A DNA stretch of 64,000 nucleotides, from positions 62,001 to 126,000 of the forward strand of contig JALAGS010000116.1 of assembly GCA_022712315.1 (NCBI GenBank), read 5' to 3'. The notes beneath the pieces are model-generated. The model ran no database searches, was not told where the DNA came from, and saw only the letters and a list, made by a program, of their open reading frames with translations. This DNA comes from Sphingobacterium sp. (GTDB taxonomy: Bacteria > Bacteroidota > Bacteroidia > Sphingobacteriales > Sphingobacteriaceae). The stretch's first letter is position 1. Every line of letters starts with the position of its first letter. The translations under genes were made by a program, and so were the position numbers. Below are positions 42,176-52,229 of the stretch, in pieces.

Positions 42176-43450
42176 ATGATTCTAGATAAGAAAATTATAG
42201 ATCAGCACAATAACCAATTAAAAGATAAGCATAAAAGGTCGTTTGACTATGTTTCGGCAGATGTTCCACAGGTTGGTGAAATTCTGAATAAACTTCAAAA
42301 TTTTCAAATTGCTATACCAAGCTGGGCATTAGGTACGGGCGGAACTCGCTTTGGCCGTTTTTCTGGTGCAGGTGAACCAGGCACTTTAGAGCAAAAGCTC
42401 GAAGATGTTGGGTTGCTGCATGCACTGAACAAATCAAGCGGAGCAATTTCTTTGCACATCCCTTGGGATATTCCTTCGGATGCAGAAAAAATTAAAGCAT
42501 TGGCATCCTCCCTGGAAATTGGATTTGATGCCGTAAATTCTAATACTTTTCAAGATCAGGCGGGACAGGTGCACAGTTATAAGTTTGGTTCATTGCACCA
42601 TGTCGATCCAAAAGTTCGTCAGCAAGCGGTGGATCATAATATTGAAGTTATTAACTATGGCAAAGCTTTGGGTTCTAAAGCTTTGACCGTTTGGTTGGCC
42701 GATGGATCATCTTTTCCTGGGCAATTGAATTTTAGAGAAGCTTTCCAAAATACGTTATCAAGTTTACAAGAAATATACAAGCACCTGCCGGAAGATTGGA
42801 AACTCTTTGTTGAGTACAAAGCATTTGAACCCTATTTCTACTCCATGACAATTGGTGACTGGGGACAATCCCTTTTGTTAGCAAATAAACTAGGACCCAA
42901 AGCATATACATTGGTTGATTTGGGACACCATTTGCCAAATGCAAATATTGAACAAATTGTTTCTTTATTGTTGATGGAAGGAAAACTAGGTGGATTCCAT
43001 TTCAATGATAGCAAGTATGCTGACGACGATCTGACAGCTGGAAGTATCAAACCATATCAATTGTTCTTGATCTTCAATGAATTGATAGACGGTATGGATG
43101 TAAAGGGTATTGACCATGCGAGCGGACTAGGGTGGATGATTGATGCCTCTCATAATCTGAAAGATCCATTGATAGACCTTCTACAATCCGTTGAGGCAAT
43201 AAAGATTGCTTATGCTCAGGCTTTATTAGTCGATCGTGAAGCATTAAAACAAGCACAGCAAGCAAACGATATCGTCAAAGCACAGGAAATCCTGCAGGAT
43301 GCGTTTCGTACCGATGTTAGACCGCTTGTTGCAGAAGCAAGACTGAGAAGCGGCGCGGCCTTAAATCCAGTTCAATTATTCGACGAAGAAAATTTACGGA
43401 ATAAACTTATCGAGGAACGCGGAGTAAATTCTGTAGCTACAGGTTTGTAA
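42176..43450 (+). CDS. rhaI: L-rhamnose isomerase (RhaI type)
   Basis: The 424-residue TIM-barrel sugar isomerase matches the RhaI group (Pseudomonas stutzeri-like) rather than E. coli RhaA. Visible features are AIPSWALGTGGTRFGRF (about 44-60), SLHIPWDIP, and metal-binding candidates Glu213 (FVEYKAFEP), Asp248 (VDLGHH), His275 and Asp278 (GFHFNDSKY). It converts L-rhamnose to L-rhamnulose with a divalent metal in the cytoplasm. It follows the hairpin at 42107-42155 and is 14 bp from the kinase gene. Confidence 0.9.
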   Translation: MILDKKIIDQHNNQLKDKHKRSFDYVSADVPQVGEILNKLQNFQIAIPSWALGTGGTRFGRFSGAGEPGTLEQKLEDVGLLHALNKSSGAISLHIPWDIPSDAEKIKALASSLEIGFDAVNSNTFQDQAGQVHSYKFGSLHHVDPKVRQQAVDHNIEVINYGKALGSKALTVWLADGSSFPGQLNFREAFQNTLSSLQEIYKHLPEDWKLFVEYKAFEPYFYSMTIGDWGQSLLLANKLGPKAYTLVDLGHHLPNANIEQIVSLLLMEGKLGGFHFNDSKYADDDLTAGSIKPYQLFLIFNELIDGMDVKGIDHASGLGWMIDASHNLKDPLIDLLQSVEAIKIAYAQALLVDREALKQAQQANDIVKAQEILQDAFRTDVRPLVAEARLRSGAALNPVQLFDEENLRNKLIEERGVNSVATGL

Positions 43451-43464
43451 TTAGGGAAAAAAGA

Positions 43465-44835
43465 ATGAAGGGGAAACCAATACCAGTAGTCGCCATATTC
43501 GACGTTGGGAAGACGAACAAGAAATTATTTCTCTTTAACGAGCAGTACCAAATCGTATTTGAACGGTCGGCTCGTTTTTTGGAAACTGTAGATGAAGATG
43601 GCGATCATTGTGAGAATTTGGAGAGTTTACGTCTGTCAGTTTTTGACTCGTTGCATGAAGTGTTTCGAAAAGGTGAGTTTGAAATCAAAGCGATTAATTT
43701 CACGTCATATGGAGCAAGTTTTGTCTATATTGATAAAGATGGTAGACCTTTGACGCCATTATATAATTATTTAAAAGAATACCCTAAAAAATTGCTGGAA
43801 TCTTTTTATGCACAATACGGTGGAAAGGATAAATTCGCATTAGAAACCTCCTCTCCAAGCTTGGGGAGTCTGAATTCAGGACTACAGGTCTACCGCTTGT
43901 CAAAACTTAAACCAGCTATATTTAAGGAAGTGAAGTGGGCGCTACATTTACCACAATATTTGAGTTATCTGATTTCAGGTCAAGCATATTCTGATATGAC
44001 AAGTATAGGCTGTCATACTGCACTTTGGGATTTTAAGCAAAATAATTACCATCAATGGGTGCATGATACAGGTATCATCCAAAAAATGGCGCCTATTATG
44101 CAGGGAGATCAGTTGTTCAGGGCAACGTTTCCTGGAAGTGGTTATCTTGTAGGGAGCGGTTTACATGACAGCTCTTCGGCTTTGATTCCTTACTTACTGA
44201 ATTTTCATGAACCCTTTATATTAATCTCAACGGGGACTTGGTGTATTTCATTCAATCCATTTAATGATGATCCATTGACAAAAGATGAACTGAATGAAGA
44301 TTGTCTGCAATACATGACTTACACAGGGAAACCTGTTAAAGCTTCGCGGCTATTTGCCGGCTACGAGCATGAAGAACAAGTGAAACGTATTGCAAATTTC
44401 TTTCAGGTCTCAACCGGCAGGTTCAAACAGATTGGTTTGCAATGGAATATCATTGAAAAATACCAAGCATTAGATATTTCGGATGAGTTGTCAGCTTTTT
44501 CATCCATTGATTTGAGTCATTTTAATGATTATACCGAAGCTTATCATGTTTTCATGATGCATTTGGTAAAAGCACAGGTAAAAGCGACCTCTTTAGTCTT
44601 AAAGAATAAGGGCGTGCAACGCATATTTGTAGATGGTGGTTTTAGCCGTAATGTTATTTATATGACGTTATTGGCACAAGCCTTTCCAAATAGTGAAGTT
44701 TTTGGAGCATCAATGGCCCAGGCTACGGCATTGGGGGCTGCATTGGTCATCCATGATCACTGGAATACGCAGGCAATGCCAAATGATATCATTGAGTTGC
44801 GCTATTTTAGGACCAAACAGCAACCGCAGGTATAA
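43465..44835 (+). CDS. rhaB: FGGY-family carbohydrate kinase, probable rhamnulokinase
   Basis: The 456-residue protein has the ASKHA phosphate-1 motif near the N-terminus (VVAIFDVGKTNKKLFLF, about 8-24), and GSGLHDSSSALIPYL and LISTGTWCISF in the middle. The adenosine-binding motif is IFVDGGFSRNVIY (about 391-403). It phosphorylates a ketose; with RhaT, RhaI and the aldolase in the same operon the substrate should be L-rhamnulose. The gene ends the operon and a good terminator follows. Confidence 0.88.
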   Translation: MKGKPIPVVAIFDVGKTNKKLFLFNEQYQIVFERSARFLETVDEDGDHCENLESLRLSVFDSLHEVFRKGEFEIKAINFTSYGASFVYIDKDGRPLTPLYNYLKEYPKKLLESFYAQYGGKDKFALETSSPSLGSLNSGLQVYRLSKLKPAIFKEVKWALHLPQYLSYLISGQAYSDMTSIGCHTALWDFKQNNYHQWVHDTGIIQKMAPIMQGDQLFRATFPGSGYLVGSGLHDSSSALIPYLLNFHEPFILISTGTWCISFNPFNDDPLTKDELNEDCLQYMTYTGKPVKASRLFAGYEHEEQVKRIANFFQVSTGRFKQIGLQWNIIEKYQALDISDELSAFSSIDLSHFNDYTEAYHVFMMHLVKAQVKATSLVLKNKGVQRIFVDGGFSRNVIYMTLLAQAFPNSEVFGASMAQATALGAALVIHDHWNTQAMPNDIIELRYFRTKQQPQV

Positions 44836-44885
44836 AATAGAGTTTGTGTAAATAAGAATCTAGTTTTTTTATTAGTTATCGTGAG

Positions 44886-44919
44886 AGGTCAGGCAACTTG
44901 TTGTCTGGCCTGTTTTTTT
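44886..44919 (+). terminator. Intrinsic terminator of the rhamnose operon
   Basis: AGGTCAGGCAA (44886-44896) pairs with TTGTCTGGCCT (44901-44911) over 11 positions, two of them G-U. The loop is CTTG, and G plus seven T follow. Confidence 0.85.
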
Positions 44920-44956
44920 GATGGATTATATAGACCTCGTTGGGAATTATAAGATA

Positions 44957-44988
44957 AAAGGTTTCCAAACGGGCGTAAGGAAACCTTT
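44957..44988. repeat. 10-bp perfect inverted repeat with 12-base spacer
   Basis: AAAGGTTTCC (44957-44966) and GGAAACCTTT (44979-44988) are exact complements. It lies 38 bases beyond the rhaB terminator and about 190 bases before the acetylesterase gene. It could be a second, weak terminator (ATT follows) or a regulator site. Confidence 0.45.
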
Positions 44989-45143
44989 ATTAAAAACCTA
45001 AAATTATGAATAATTATACCAATTATTATATGATATGTAAAAGTGTTGAATTTTAATGGTTCGGCTGTCCTGAACTGTTGATAGCGTACTTTGTGTTTTT
45101 AAAGGACAGGAAAGCGCAGGGTGGTCTGATCAATTTGAAAAAT

Positions 45144-45151
45144 TATATTTG
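45144..45151 (+). promoter_or_regulatory. Candidate -7 element (TATATTTG) for the acetylesterase gene
   Basis: A perfect TAnnTTTG match lies 27 bases before the ATG at 45179. No TTTG stands about 20 bases upstream of it, so the promoter may be weak or activator-dependent. Confidence 0.4.
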
Positions 45152-45178
45152 AGTGTCCTAAATTAATAGAACTTAAAG

Positions 45179-46489
45179 ATGAAGAGATTAATCTTAACGA
45201 TTGGATTTTTTATACAGCTCTGTAGCCATATTTTATTTGCCGAACAGATTGTTTGGGAATTTCGCTTTGGTGATGTTAAAAAATACCAGACTGCAATTTC
45301 TTTAAGAGAAGCACAGGCTTATAGCGATACGCAGGGGTATGGATTTGCGTTTTCAACGGAAAAGAACGTGACTATTGATCAAAAGAATAAAATGCTGTTA
45401 AGTGACAAACCATTTTATTTCTGTGTAAAAGTTCCTGAAGGAAATTATAAAGTTACGATTACCTATCATGGCTTAAGCGATAAACTTTACCACACTACAG
45501 TACGGTCGGAATCACGGAGGTTGCAAATAGAAAATCAGGAAGTTATACCAAATAGATCCGTAGACAAAGCTTTTGTTGTACATATTAAAAATCCTAAGAT
45601 TGCTTTGGGCGGAATGGTAGAGTTGAAGAAACCGCGGGAGCAGCAAAAGTTGGATTGGGATGATAAGCTGACCTTGGAGTTTCAACAAACTAATTGTATT
45701 TCGGCTATTCGTATTGAATCGATAAGCAATGTTCCAACGGTATTTTTAGCGGGGAATTCTACGGTCGTGAATCAAGAAGATGAGCCCTGGGCATCCTGGG
45801 GACAAATGATTCCTCGTTTTTTTGATGCAGGCGTAGCCATTGCTAATCATGCTGAATCTGGCTTAGCATTAAGTTCATTTTTGTCCTCAAAAAGATTGGA
45901 AAAAATTCTCTCTGTCACCAAACCAGGAGACTATTTATTTATCGAATTTGGGCACAATGATCAAAAAGAAAAGGGAGAAAATGCAGGTGCATATAAAGGA
46001 TACAGTGAGCGATTGCGTTATTTTGTTCGTGAATTTCGAGCGAAAGGTGGTATTCCAGTTATTCTCACTTCGACAGCACGACGCTCATTTGATGAACAAG
46101 GACATTTGGTTCATACTTTAGGTGACTTTCCTGATGCAGCTCGCAAAGTTGCGGCAGAACTTCAAGTCCCCTTGATAGATCTCAATAAGAAAACAAGTTT
46201 GTTTTATATGGCACTAGGCGTTGAGGAGTCCAAACGGGCATTTGTCCACTATCCTGCGCATACTTTCCCAAATCAGGAAAATGCACTGGCTGATAATACC
46301 CATTTTAATCCTTACGGTGCTTATGAAATTGCAAAGATGGTACTAACTGGAATTAAAGAAAATCAATTGGCGATTGCGGGACATATCATCGATTTTCAGG
46401 GCTTTGATCCACAGCAACCAGATGATTTTAAAACTTGGTATTGGCCGCCAAGTCTAATTAATAGTGTTGTTAAGCCAGATGGCAATTAG
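45179..46489 (+). CDS. Rhamnogalacturonan acetylesterase-like SGNH protein, exported
   Basis: The 436-residue protein has a signal peptide (about 1-21). Residues 22-180 form an extra N-terminal beta domain of the carbohydrate-binding kind (WEFRFGDVKKYQ). The GDSL/SGNH core starts at VFLAGNSTVVNQ with Ser194, followed by ESGLALSSF, FGHNDQKEKG (Asn block) and DNTHFNPYGA with the catalytic Asp and His. This matches rhamnogalacturonan acetylesterases, which remove acetyl groups from galacturonate in the backbone. A terminator follows within 25 bp, so it is probably transcribed alone. Confidence 0.87.
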   Translation: MKRLILTIGFFIQLCSHILFAEQIVWEFRFGDVKKYQTAISLREAQAYSDTQGYGFAFSTEKNVTIDQKNKMLLSDKPFYFCVKVPEGNYKVTITYHGLSDKLYHTTVRSESRRLQIENQEVIPNRSVDKAFVVHIKNPKIALGGMVELKKPREQQKLDWDDKLTLEFQQTNCISAIRIESISNVPTVFLAGNSTVVNQEDEPWASWGQMIPRFFDAGVAIANHAESGLALSSFLSSKRLEKILSVTKPGDYLFIEFGHNDQKEKGENAGAYKGYSERLRYFVREFRAKGGIPVILTSTARRSFDEQGHLVHTLGDFPDAARKVAAELQVPLIDLNKKTSLFYMALGVEESKRAFVHYPAHTFPNQENALADNTHFNPYGAYEIAKMVLTGIKENQLAIAGHIIDFQGFDPQQPDDFKTWYWPPSLINSVVKPDGN

Positions 46490-46510
46490 TTTTGTATTGA
46501 TATAATGTGA

Positions 46511-46540
46511 AGGTCGGGCAGTATTTGTCCGACCTTTTTT
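46511..46540 (+). terminator. Intrinsic terminator after the acetylesterase gene
   Basis: AGGTCGGGCA (46511-46520) pairs with TGTCCGACCT (46526-46535) with one G-U pair. The loop is GTATT and six T run to 46540. Confidence 0.88.
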
Positions 46541-46576
46541 ATGTTCTATTTGCTCATGTAGACAGGATAGTGCAGG

Positions 46577-46607
46577 TTGGTGCAAATGTCTTTTAGACAT
46601 ATATTTG
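46577..46607 (+). promoter_or_regulatory. Promoter of the FAS1/SusC/SusD operon (TTG-N20-TATATTTG)
   Basis: TTG at 46577-46579 and TATATTTG at 46600-46607 are separated by 20 bases, a full match to the Bacteroidota housekeeping promoter pattern. Transcription would start near 46614 and leave a leader of about 120 bases before 46733. Confidence 0.65.
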
Positions 46608-46732
46608 TTACACCAATTATGAACCGTAATAAAGCACAAACTTTCGCTTCATAAAACGTATTATTTGAAGTACCTCTGCGAGCACTTGCCGTAATTTATT
46701 ATTAATCAAATTATTGACCTAATACATTTACT

Positions 46733-48946
46733 ATGTTATCATCCAAATTTAACCTATTTTGGATTGCACTATTGATTACGGTAGTGTCATGTAGGAAAGA
46801 AGCCTTTGACGCCTACTATGGTAGACCCGATTGGCTGGCAAGTCCAATTTACCAGCAGCTCGATTCAATGGGTGACTTTAAGAAGTACCTGAGCTGCATT
46901 GAATTGTCCGGCTATAAGAATACACTTGGAACTGCGGGTTCTTGGACTGTATTTGCCCCCACTGATCAGGCCTTTGATCAATTTATGAAGGAAAATGGTA
47001 TTAGTGATGTATCAAAGATTGATGCAAAACTGGCCGAGAAAATTGTACGTTCTTCGATGATTTATGATGGCGAGCGGCTTGAAAAGTTAAACGATTATTT
47101 TTCAGCCAAAGGTTGGCAGCAAGGTTTTGCTTTCCGGCGCCGATCTGTATACTATGACTTTGTTGAAAAAGAGGATTTGGGGACTGGCAAAATTAGACGG
47201 TTTGTCTCGACAAATCGTGGTCCTAATGTGACTTATGCAGCTACGGATAACAATAATAAACACATTAGCTATTTTTTTGATGCTTACATGAGCCAGCGTG
47301 GTTTAGGGGCTATAGACTATCAGTCATTTTATCCTAACAGTAGCTATACGGGCTTAAACGTTGGGCCAGCTGAAATTGATCCTGTACGAAGCAATATCTC
47401 CGCAGAGAATGGCTATATCCATGTTGTGAATAAAGTTTTGGTTGCAGAGAAGAGTATCGATCAATACCTTCGCGATAATACAAGTTATTCCGCATTTAAA
47501 TCGATTCTGGATTTCTTTGCTTCTTATACATATAATGCAGAAATAACACGGAAGAATGAGGTGCTCACCGGAGAAAAGGATTCTGTATTTGTTAAGGGCT
47601 ATGCGGGGATTGGTTTGGCGCTCAACAATGAAAATTATGCAAAGGAAGATCCCAACGACGCCCAAACCAATAATTTTTCGATCACGGTACCTACCAATGA
47701 GGCTGTAAGTAATTACGCTAAACGTGTATTGTTAAAATATTACCCCCAAGGTACCACGTTAAAAGATCTTTTTTATACAAATCCTACTGTCTTAACAGAA
47801 TTTGTAAATTCTCATCTATACAATACACAGGTGTGGCCATCACAGTTCACTCAAGCGCAAAACTTTGTTGGTGAACTGCCCAAGGTGACAAAGGCTAATA
47901 TCAAAGAGACAAAATTGTTGAGCAATGGCGCATTTTATGGTATAGATGCTTGTCAACAGGCCAATGTTTTCCATTCCGTCTATGGTAACGTTTTATTGGA
48001 TCCTAAATATAGCTTCATGCGTCGCGCATTGGAACGCATGAGTATGAATTTGACATTAAAGATTCCAACCATTCGTTATATGCTGATCCTTGTATCGGAT
48101 CAAAAGTTATATGAAATGGGCTTTGATTATGATGCTTATAATACCTCTGACCCGATCCGTTTTAATGGCGGAAACGGTACACCGGAAATGCGAGAGGTGC
48201 TTATGGCTCATATTATTCCATTAGGAAATGATCCCTTGCCTGATTTATCGGGAAAAGGAATATTGGAAAGCTATGCAGGAGAGTATGTAAAGTTTAGCCA
48301 GATGAAAATGTCTTCTAGTGGAACTTTGGATGGCCCAACAGAAACACAGCAAATCCGCATTGATTCGATCAGTATTGGAAATAACCTTTCAGGTCCGTTA
48401 AATGGAGTTGCTGTCTATCTGAATGGGGGGTTGACTTCATCGAATACCAATATTGGATTCTTCCTCAAAAATATTGGAGCGGATCAGGCCTCCTCTCCAT
48501 TCAATTCATTTTATAAATATTTAATTGCAAGCACAGTCTATTCGGCTACAGATGGAGTCGTCAAAGGAATAGAACTCGGATTGAACTATACCCTACTTAT
48601 TCCTAACAATGACGCTATAGCCAATGCGGTTGCAAACAACGATTTGCCAGCATCAACCGCTCCAGCAGATCAAGCGTCAATAGATAAAATAACCCGGTTT
48701 ATTCAATATCATATTGCGCGCAATTCATTTGCAATCGATGGAAAGAAGACAGGGTTCTTTCAGTCGCTTTGTAAAAATGTAGACGGGGATGCCCAATCAA
48801 TACAGGTTGCTGTCAACCAGGTTAATAAGTTGCAGGTAATGGATAACCTCAACCGAACCGTTGAAGCAGATGTGGTGCAGAGTAATCAACTTGGACAGCG
48901 CGTATTGATACATTCTCTCAAAGGATATTTAAAGCATGGCCTGTAA
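46733..48946 (+). CDS. Fasciclin (FAS1) domain surface lipoprotein, three-domain
   Basis: The 737-residue protein has a lipoprotein signal with Cys20 (TVVSC). FAS1-type repeats are visible: the first at about 35-235 (GSWTVFAPTDQAFDQFMKENG, then NGYIHVVNKVLV), a second from about 245 (SITVPTNEAVSNY near 325), and a third at about 600-735 (YTLLIPNNDAIANAV, ending VLIHSLKGYLKHG). FAS1 domains mediate adhesion or binding; in Bacteroidota such lipoproteins are encoded beside SusC/SusD pairs and probably help to capture ligand at the cell surface. It is the first gene of a seven-gene operon. The exact domain limits are approximate. Confidence 0.82.
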   Translation: MLSSKFNLFWIALLITVVSCRKEAFDAYYGRPDWLASPIYQQLDSMGDFKKYLSCIELSGYKNTLGTAGSWTVFAPTDQAFDQFMKENGISDVSKIDAKLAEKIVRSSMIYDGERLEKLNDYFSAKGWQQGFAFRRRSVYYDFVEKEDLGTGKIRRFVSTNRGPNVTYAATDNNNKHISYFFDAYMSQRGLGAIDYQSFYPNSSYTGLNVGPAEIDPVRSNISAENGYIHVVNKVLVAEKSIDQYLRDNTSYSAFKSILDFFASYTYNAEITRKNEVLTGEKDSVFVKGYAGIGLALNNENYAKEDPNDAQTNNFSITVPTNEAVSNYAKRVLLKYYPQGTTLKDLFYTNPTVLTEFVNSHLYNTQVWPSQFTQAQNFVGELPKVTKANIKETKLLSNGAFYGIDACQQANVFHSVYGNVLLDPKYSFMRRALERMSMNLTLKIPTIRYMLILVSDQKLYEMGFDYDAYNTSDPIRFNGGNGTPEMREVLMAHIIPLGNDPLPDLSGKGILESYAGEYVKFSQMKMSSSGTLDGPTETQQIRIDSISIGNNLSGPLNGVAVYLNGGLTSSNTNIGFFLKNIGADQASSPFNSFYKYLIASTVYSATDGVVKGIELGLNYTLLIPNNDAIANAVANNDLPASTAPADQASIDKITRFIQYHIARNSFAIDGKKTGFFQSLCKNVDGDAQSIQVAVNQVNKLQVMDNLNRTVEADVVQSNQLGQRVLIHSLKGYLKHGL

Positions 48947-48959
48947 TCTAACCGAAAAC

Positions 48960-51900
48960 ATGATGAAACAGATAAACTATTTGATTTTAATAGGGTGCAT
49001 AGTATGGATGACTTTCTGGGGGGGAGGAGTTTACGCGCAAAATAATGCGGCTTTGCTCACCGGAAAGGTGACCGAAAAAGGAACAAAACAGCCTATCGTT
49101 GGTGCAACGGTTGTCTTAAAAGATAATGATAACCGCACAATTGTGGGAACGACCACAGACGTTGAGGGCAACTATAGTCTCAGAGCTAGGATGCAAGGCT
49201 TGAAACTAGCGGTCTCCTACACGGGGTATAAATCTTCGGGTGCGATTGCAGTAGGAGATCGGAAAACGATCAATGTGCAGATTGAATCAACAAATAATGT
49301 GATTGATGAGGTTGTTATCTCAAAGTCTAAACCTATCAATGACGGAACAGGCATGGGGATTTCGAAAGAACGTAATACAGCAGCGATTTCAACGATTAGT
49401 ATGGATGAGCTTTCCGAAATGCAATCTGTATCTGTCGATCAAGCGTTGCAGGGAAGGTTGCCAGGAGTTGATATCACAACAGTATCAGGCGATCCCGGGG
49501 CTGGGATGCAGATCCGGATTCGCGGTACATCTTCTTTAAATGGAGCAACCGACCCATTAATTGTGGTTGATGGAATGCCTTATGATATTACTATTCCGGA
49601 CGATTTCAACTTCGCGACTTCTGATGATAATGCCTATGGGCAATTGTTAAATATCGCACCATCTGATATACAGGATATCTCGGTATTGAAAGATGCTGCT
49701 GCGACTGCTGTTTGGGGATCTCGTGGAGCAAATGGGGTCTTAGTTATTACGACGAAGCGTGGAACCGTAAGCGCCCCTACATTGGGATATACCTTCAAAG
49801 GATCTATTTCAAGGCAACCTGAATCTATTCCATTATTGAATGGTGATCAGTACTCGACCTTATTGTCCGAAGAATTCTACAATGCAGGAAAGGTTTTTTC
49901 TACGACAGACAATGCCCAGCAGTTCCAGTACGATCCAAACAATACCTATATTTACCACAATTATAGTAATAATTCCAACTGGGTAGATGCCATTACGCAA
50001 TTGGGCTATTTTCAAGATCATAATTTGCAGGTACGTGGTGGCGGTGAAAAAGCACGTTATTTAGCTTCAATCGGTTACTTTAATCAAGAAGGAACAACTA
50101 TTGGAACAGGTCTAAACCGTCTATCTGCCCGGATCAATTTGGATTATGTGGTTTCAGAGCGCATTGGTTTCCAATCTGACGTCTCTTATACCCATGTTGA
50201 CAATGATAATCTATACCATAAGAATGTACGCGATATAGCATATCGCAAGATGCCAAATCAGGCCATTTGGGAATATGATGAATATGGTAACCTAACTGGA
50301 AATCTATTTAACCCTTCTTCTTCAGCGCAGGGATACTATCCGGGAACATACAATCCCTTATCCATGGTTAAAAATTCGATTGCGAAGCAATTGGGAGACA
50401 TTCTACAGACTCGGTTTAATGTGGATTATAAATTGATACCTAATACCTTGCGATTTGTAAGTACGCTGGCGTTAAATATTAAAAACAACAAGACCAAACT
50501 CTTTCTGCCTCAGTTGGCAACAGGTCGGCCCTTTACCGAAAATACAGTGAATACGGCAGCAGACTCAGATTTGGACGAATTTTCACTGAGTACAAATACC
50601 CGACTTTTGTTTACACCTGCATTGGGAGACAACCACCTGCTGACTGCCAATTTATCTTTCTTGACTTCTGATTATCGTTATACGATCCAAGGACTTCTTT
50701 CAACTAATACCGCATCGTCTTATCTGCAGGATCCAAGTGTGCCGTCGCGGACCTTGACTGGATATGCACAATCAGTTGCATCGCAATCTCGTTCAATCGG
50801 AGCCTTAATCCAAGCGAATTATATGCTCAACAAGAAATATGTTTTTGCCGCAAGTCTGCGTGGTGATGGCAACTCAAAATTTGGTCCTGATAATCGATAT
50901 GGACTATTTCCTGCTTTTTCTGCCGCTTGGCAGATCGGAAGGGAAAATTTCTTAAAAGATGTTAAAGCCATAAAAGATATCAAGCTAAGAGCGAGCTGGG
51001 GGCGCAGCGGCAATGCTCCTCGACGTGATTATACCTATATCAATGTCTATAGCACCAATGATTATGCTTATTTGGATGAGAACGGGGTCTATTCAAAAAA
51101 TATAGAGTTGTCAGATTTAAAATGGGAAACGGTGACACAGCAGAATTTGGGTATGGATGTCGAGATGTTCGACTACCGTTTGATGTTTGGTGGAGAGATT
51201 TATAAAAATAGAACAACAGATCTGATGATGGACAATATTCAGATTCCAACCTATACTGGATACAGTGGACTGGCTATGAATGTTGGTACAATGGATAATG
51301 ATGGCTGGGAAGCAAATTTTACCGTGGTGCCCATTCGTAATAAAAAATGGGATGTTAGTTTTACTTTCAATATTGCGCACAATCAAAATGTGATCCGCGA
51401 GATATCACCACTTTATCCCCGCGAAAATGCCAGATCATCTTTAAAGAATAAAACATTTTTCACCTATTTCCAGGAGAATAATCCTTATGGATCTTTCTAT
51501 GGGTTTCGTTACTTGGGCGTTTACAAAGATCAGGAAGCCACAATTGCAAAAGACGCACAGGGGAATGCCATTGTGAGTCCCGATGGTGAGACAATCTATA
51601 TGCGTTTTAATTATCCTACAGTCGATTATGTTTTCCAAGCGGGCGATGCGATGTACGAAGATATCAACCATGATGGTGTGATTGATCAAAAGGATATTGT
51701 GTATTTGGGCAATAGCAATCCGAAGCTTACGGGCGGGTTTGGATTTAATGTGGGATATAATAAACGTTTGAAATTAAGTGCCTTCTTTAACTATAGACAA
51801 GGGTCTCAAATTATTAATGGAACCAAAATGAATACGACTGATATGCTTGGGTATAACAACCAAAGTACAGCCGTGTTACGCAGATGGCGTAAAGATGGCG

Positions 51901-52220
51901 ATGTGACAGATATTCCACGTGCCTTATATGGAACCGGATATAATTCTTTGGGATCAAGCCGCTATGTCGAGGATGCATCCTTTTTACGTTTGCGTACAGT
52001 CACCCTAAAGTATGATTTTGCAAAAGAATTCTTGCAACGGTTTCATATAGATGGACTTGGCGCTTATCTGACCGTAGAAAATATTTTTACGCTGACAAAG
52101 TATACCGGTCAAGACCCTGATGTGGCCGTAAAGTTAAAGGATGCATTTACTGTGTTAATGGATAATTCAATGACACCGCCATTAAAAACAGTTACACTAG
52201 GTATTACAGCACGTTTTTAA
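48960..52220 (+). CDS. SusC/RagA-type TonB-dependent outer-membrane transporter (pair 2)
   Basis: I start it at the ATGATG at 48960-48965, after the stop of the FAS1 gene; an ATG at 48936 would overlap by 11 bases and precede the signal peptide. The protein of about 1086 residues has a signal peptide (about 1-26, ending VYA), a carboxypeptidase-like domain (GKVTEKGTKQPIVGATVVLK), a TonB-box-like IDEVVISKSK, the plug (IVVDGMPYD, DAAATAVWGSRGANGVLVI) and a barrel ending in TLGITARF. It forms a pair with the SusD protein encoded 9 bp downstream. Confidence 0.92.
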   Translation: MMKQINYLILIGCIVWMTFWGGGVYAQNNAALLTGKVTEKGTKQPIVGATVVLKDNDNRTIVGTTTDVEGNYSLRARMQGLKLAVSYTGYKSSGAIAVGDRKTINVQIESTNNVIDEVVISKSKPINDGTGMGISKERNTAAISTISMDELSEMQSVSVDQALQGRLPGVDITTVSGDPGAGMQIRIRGTSSLNGATDPLIVVDGMPYDITIPDDFNFATSDDNAYGQLLNIAPSDIQDISVLKDAAATAVWGSRGANGVLVITTKRGTVSAPTLGYTFKGSISRQPESIPLLNGDQYSTLLSEEFYNAGKVFSTTDNAQQFQYDPNNTYIYHNYSNNSNWVDAITQLGYFQDHNLQVRGGGEKARYLASIGYFNQEGTTIGTGLNRLSARINLDYVVSERIGFQSDVSYTHVDNDNLYHKNVRDIAYRKMPNQAIWEYDEYGNLTGNLFNPSSSAQGYYPGTYNPLSMVKNSIAKQLGDILQTRFNVDYKLIPNTLRFVSTLALNIKNNKTKLFLPQLATGRPFTENTVNTAADSDLDEFSLSTNTRLLFTPALGDNHLLTANLSFLTSDYRYTIQGLLSTNTASSYLQDPSVPSRTLTGYAQSVASQSRSIGALIQANYMLNKKYVFAASLRGDGNSKFGPDNRYGLFPAFSAAWQIGRENFLKDVKAIKDIKLRASWGRSGNAPRRDYTYINVYSTNDYAYLDENGVYSKNIELSDLKWETVTQQNLGMDVEMFDYRLMFGGEIYKNRTTDLMMDNIQIPTYTGYSGLAMNVGTMDNDGWEANFTVVPIRNKKWDVSFTFNIAHNQNVIREISPLYPRENARSSLKNKTFFTYFQENNPYGSFYGFRYLGVYKDQEATIAKDAQGNAIVSPDGETIYMRFNYPTVDYVFQAGDAMYEDINHDGVIDQKDIVYLGNSNPKLTGGFGFNVGYNKRLKLSAFFNYRQGSQIINGTKMNTTDMLGYNNQSTAVLRRWRKDGDVTDIPRALYGTGYNSLGSSRYVEDASFLRLRTVTLKYDFAKEFLQRFHIDGLGAYLTVENIFTLTKYTGQDPDVAVKLKDAFTVLMDNSMTPPLKTVTLGITARF

Positions 52221-52229
52221 AACAAGGTT

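Larger units (their letters stand above)
44836..45178. other. Intergenic region between rhaB and the acetylesterase gene
   Basis: These 343 bases contain no supported gene. They hold the rhaB terminator (44886-44919), a 10-bp perfect inverted repeat (44957-44988), a weak 7-bp dyad CTGTCCT/AGGACAG (45065-45071 and 45103-45109), and a TATATTTG element (45144-45151) close to the next start. Confidence 0.6.

Noticed and set aside
45065..45109. CTGTCCT/AGGACAG dyad with a 31-base gap upstream of the acetylesterase gene
   Set aside because: The arms are only seven bases and the gap is long; not convincing as a site or hairpin.
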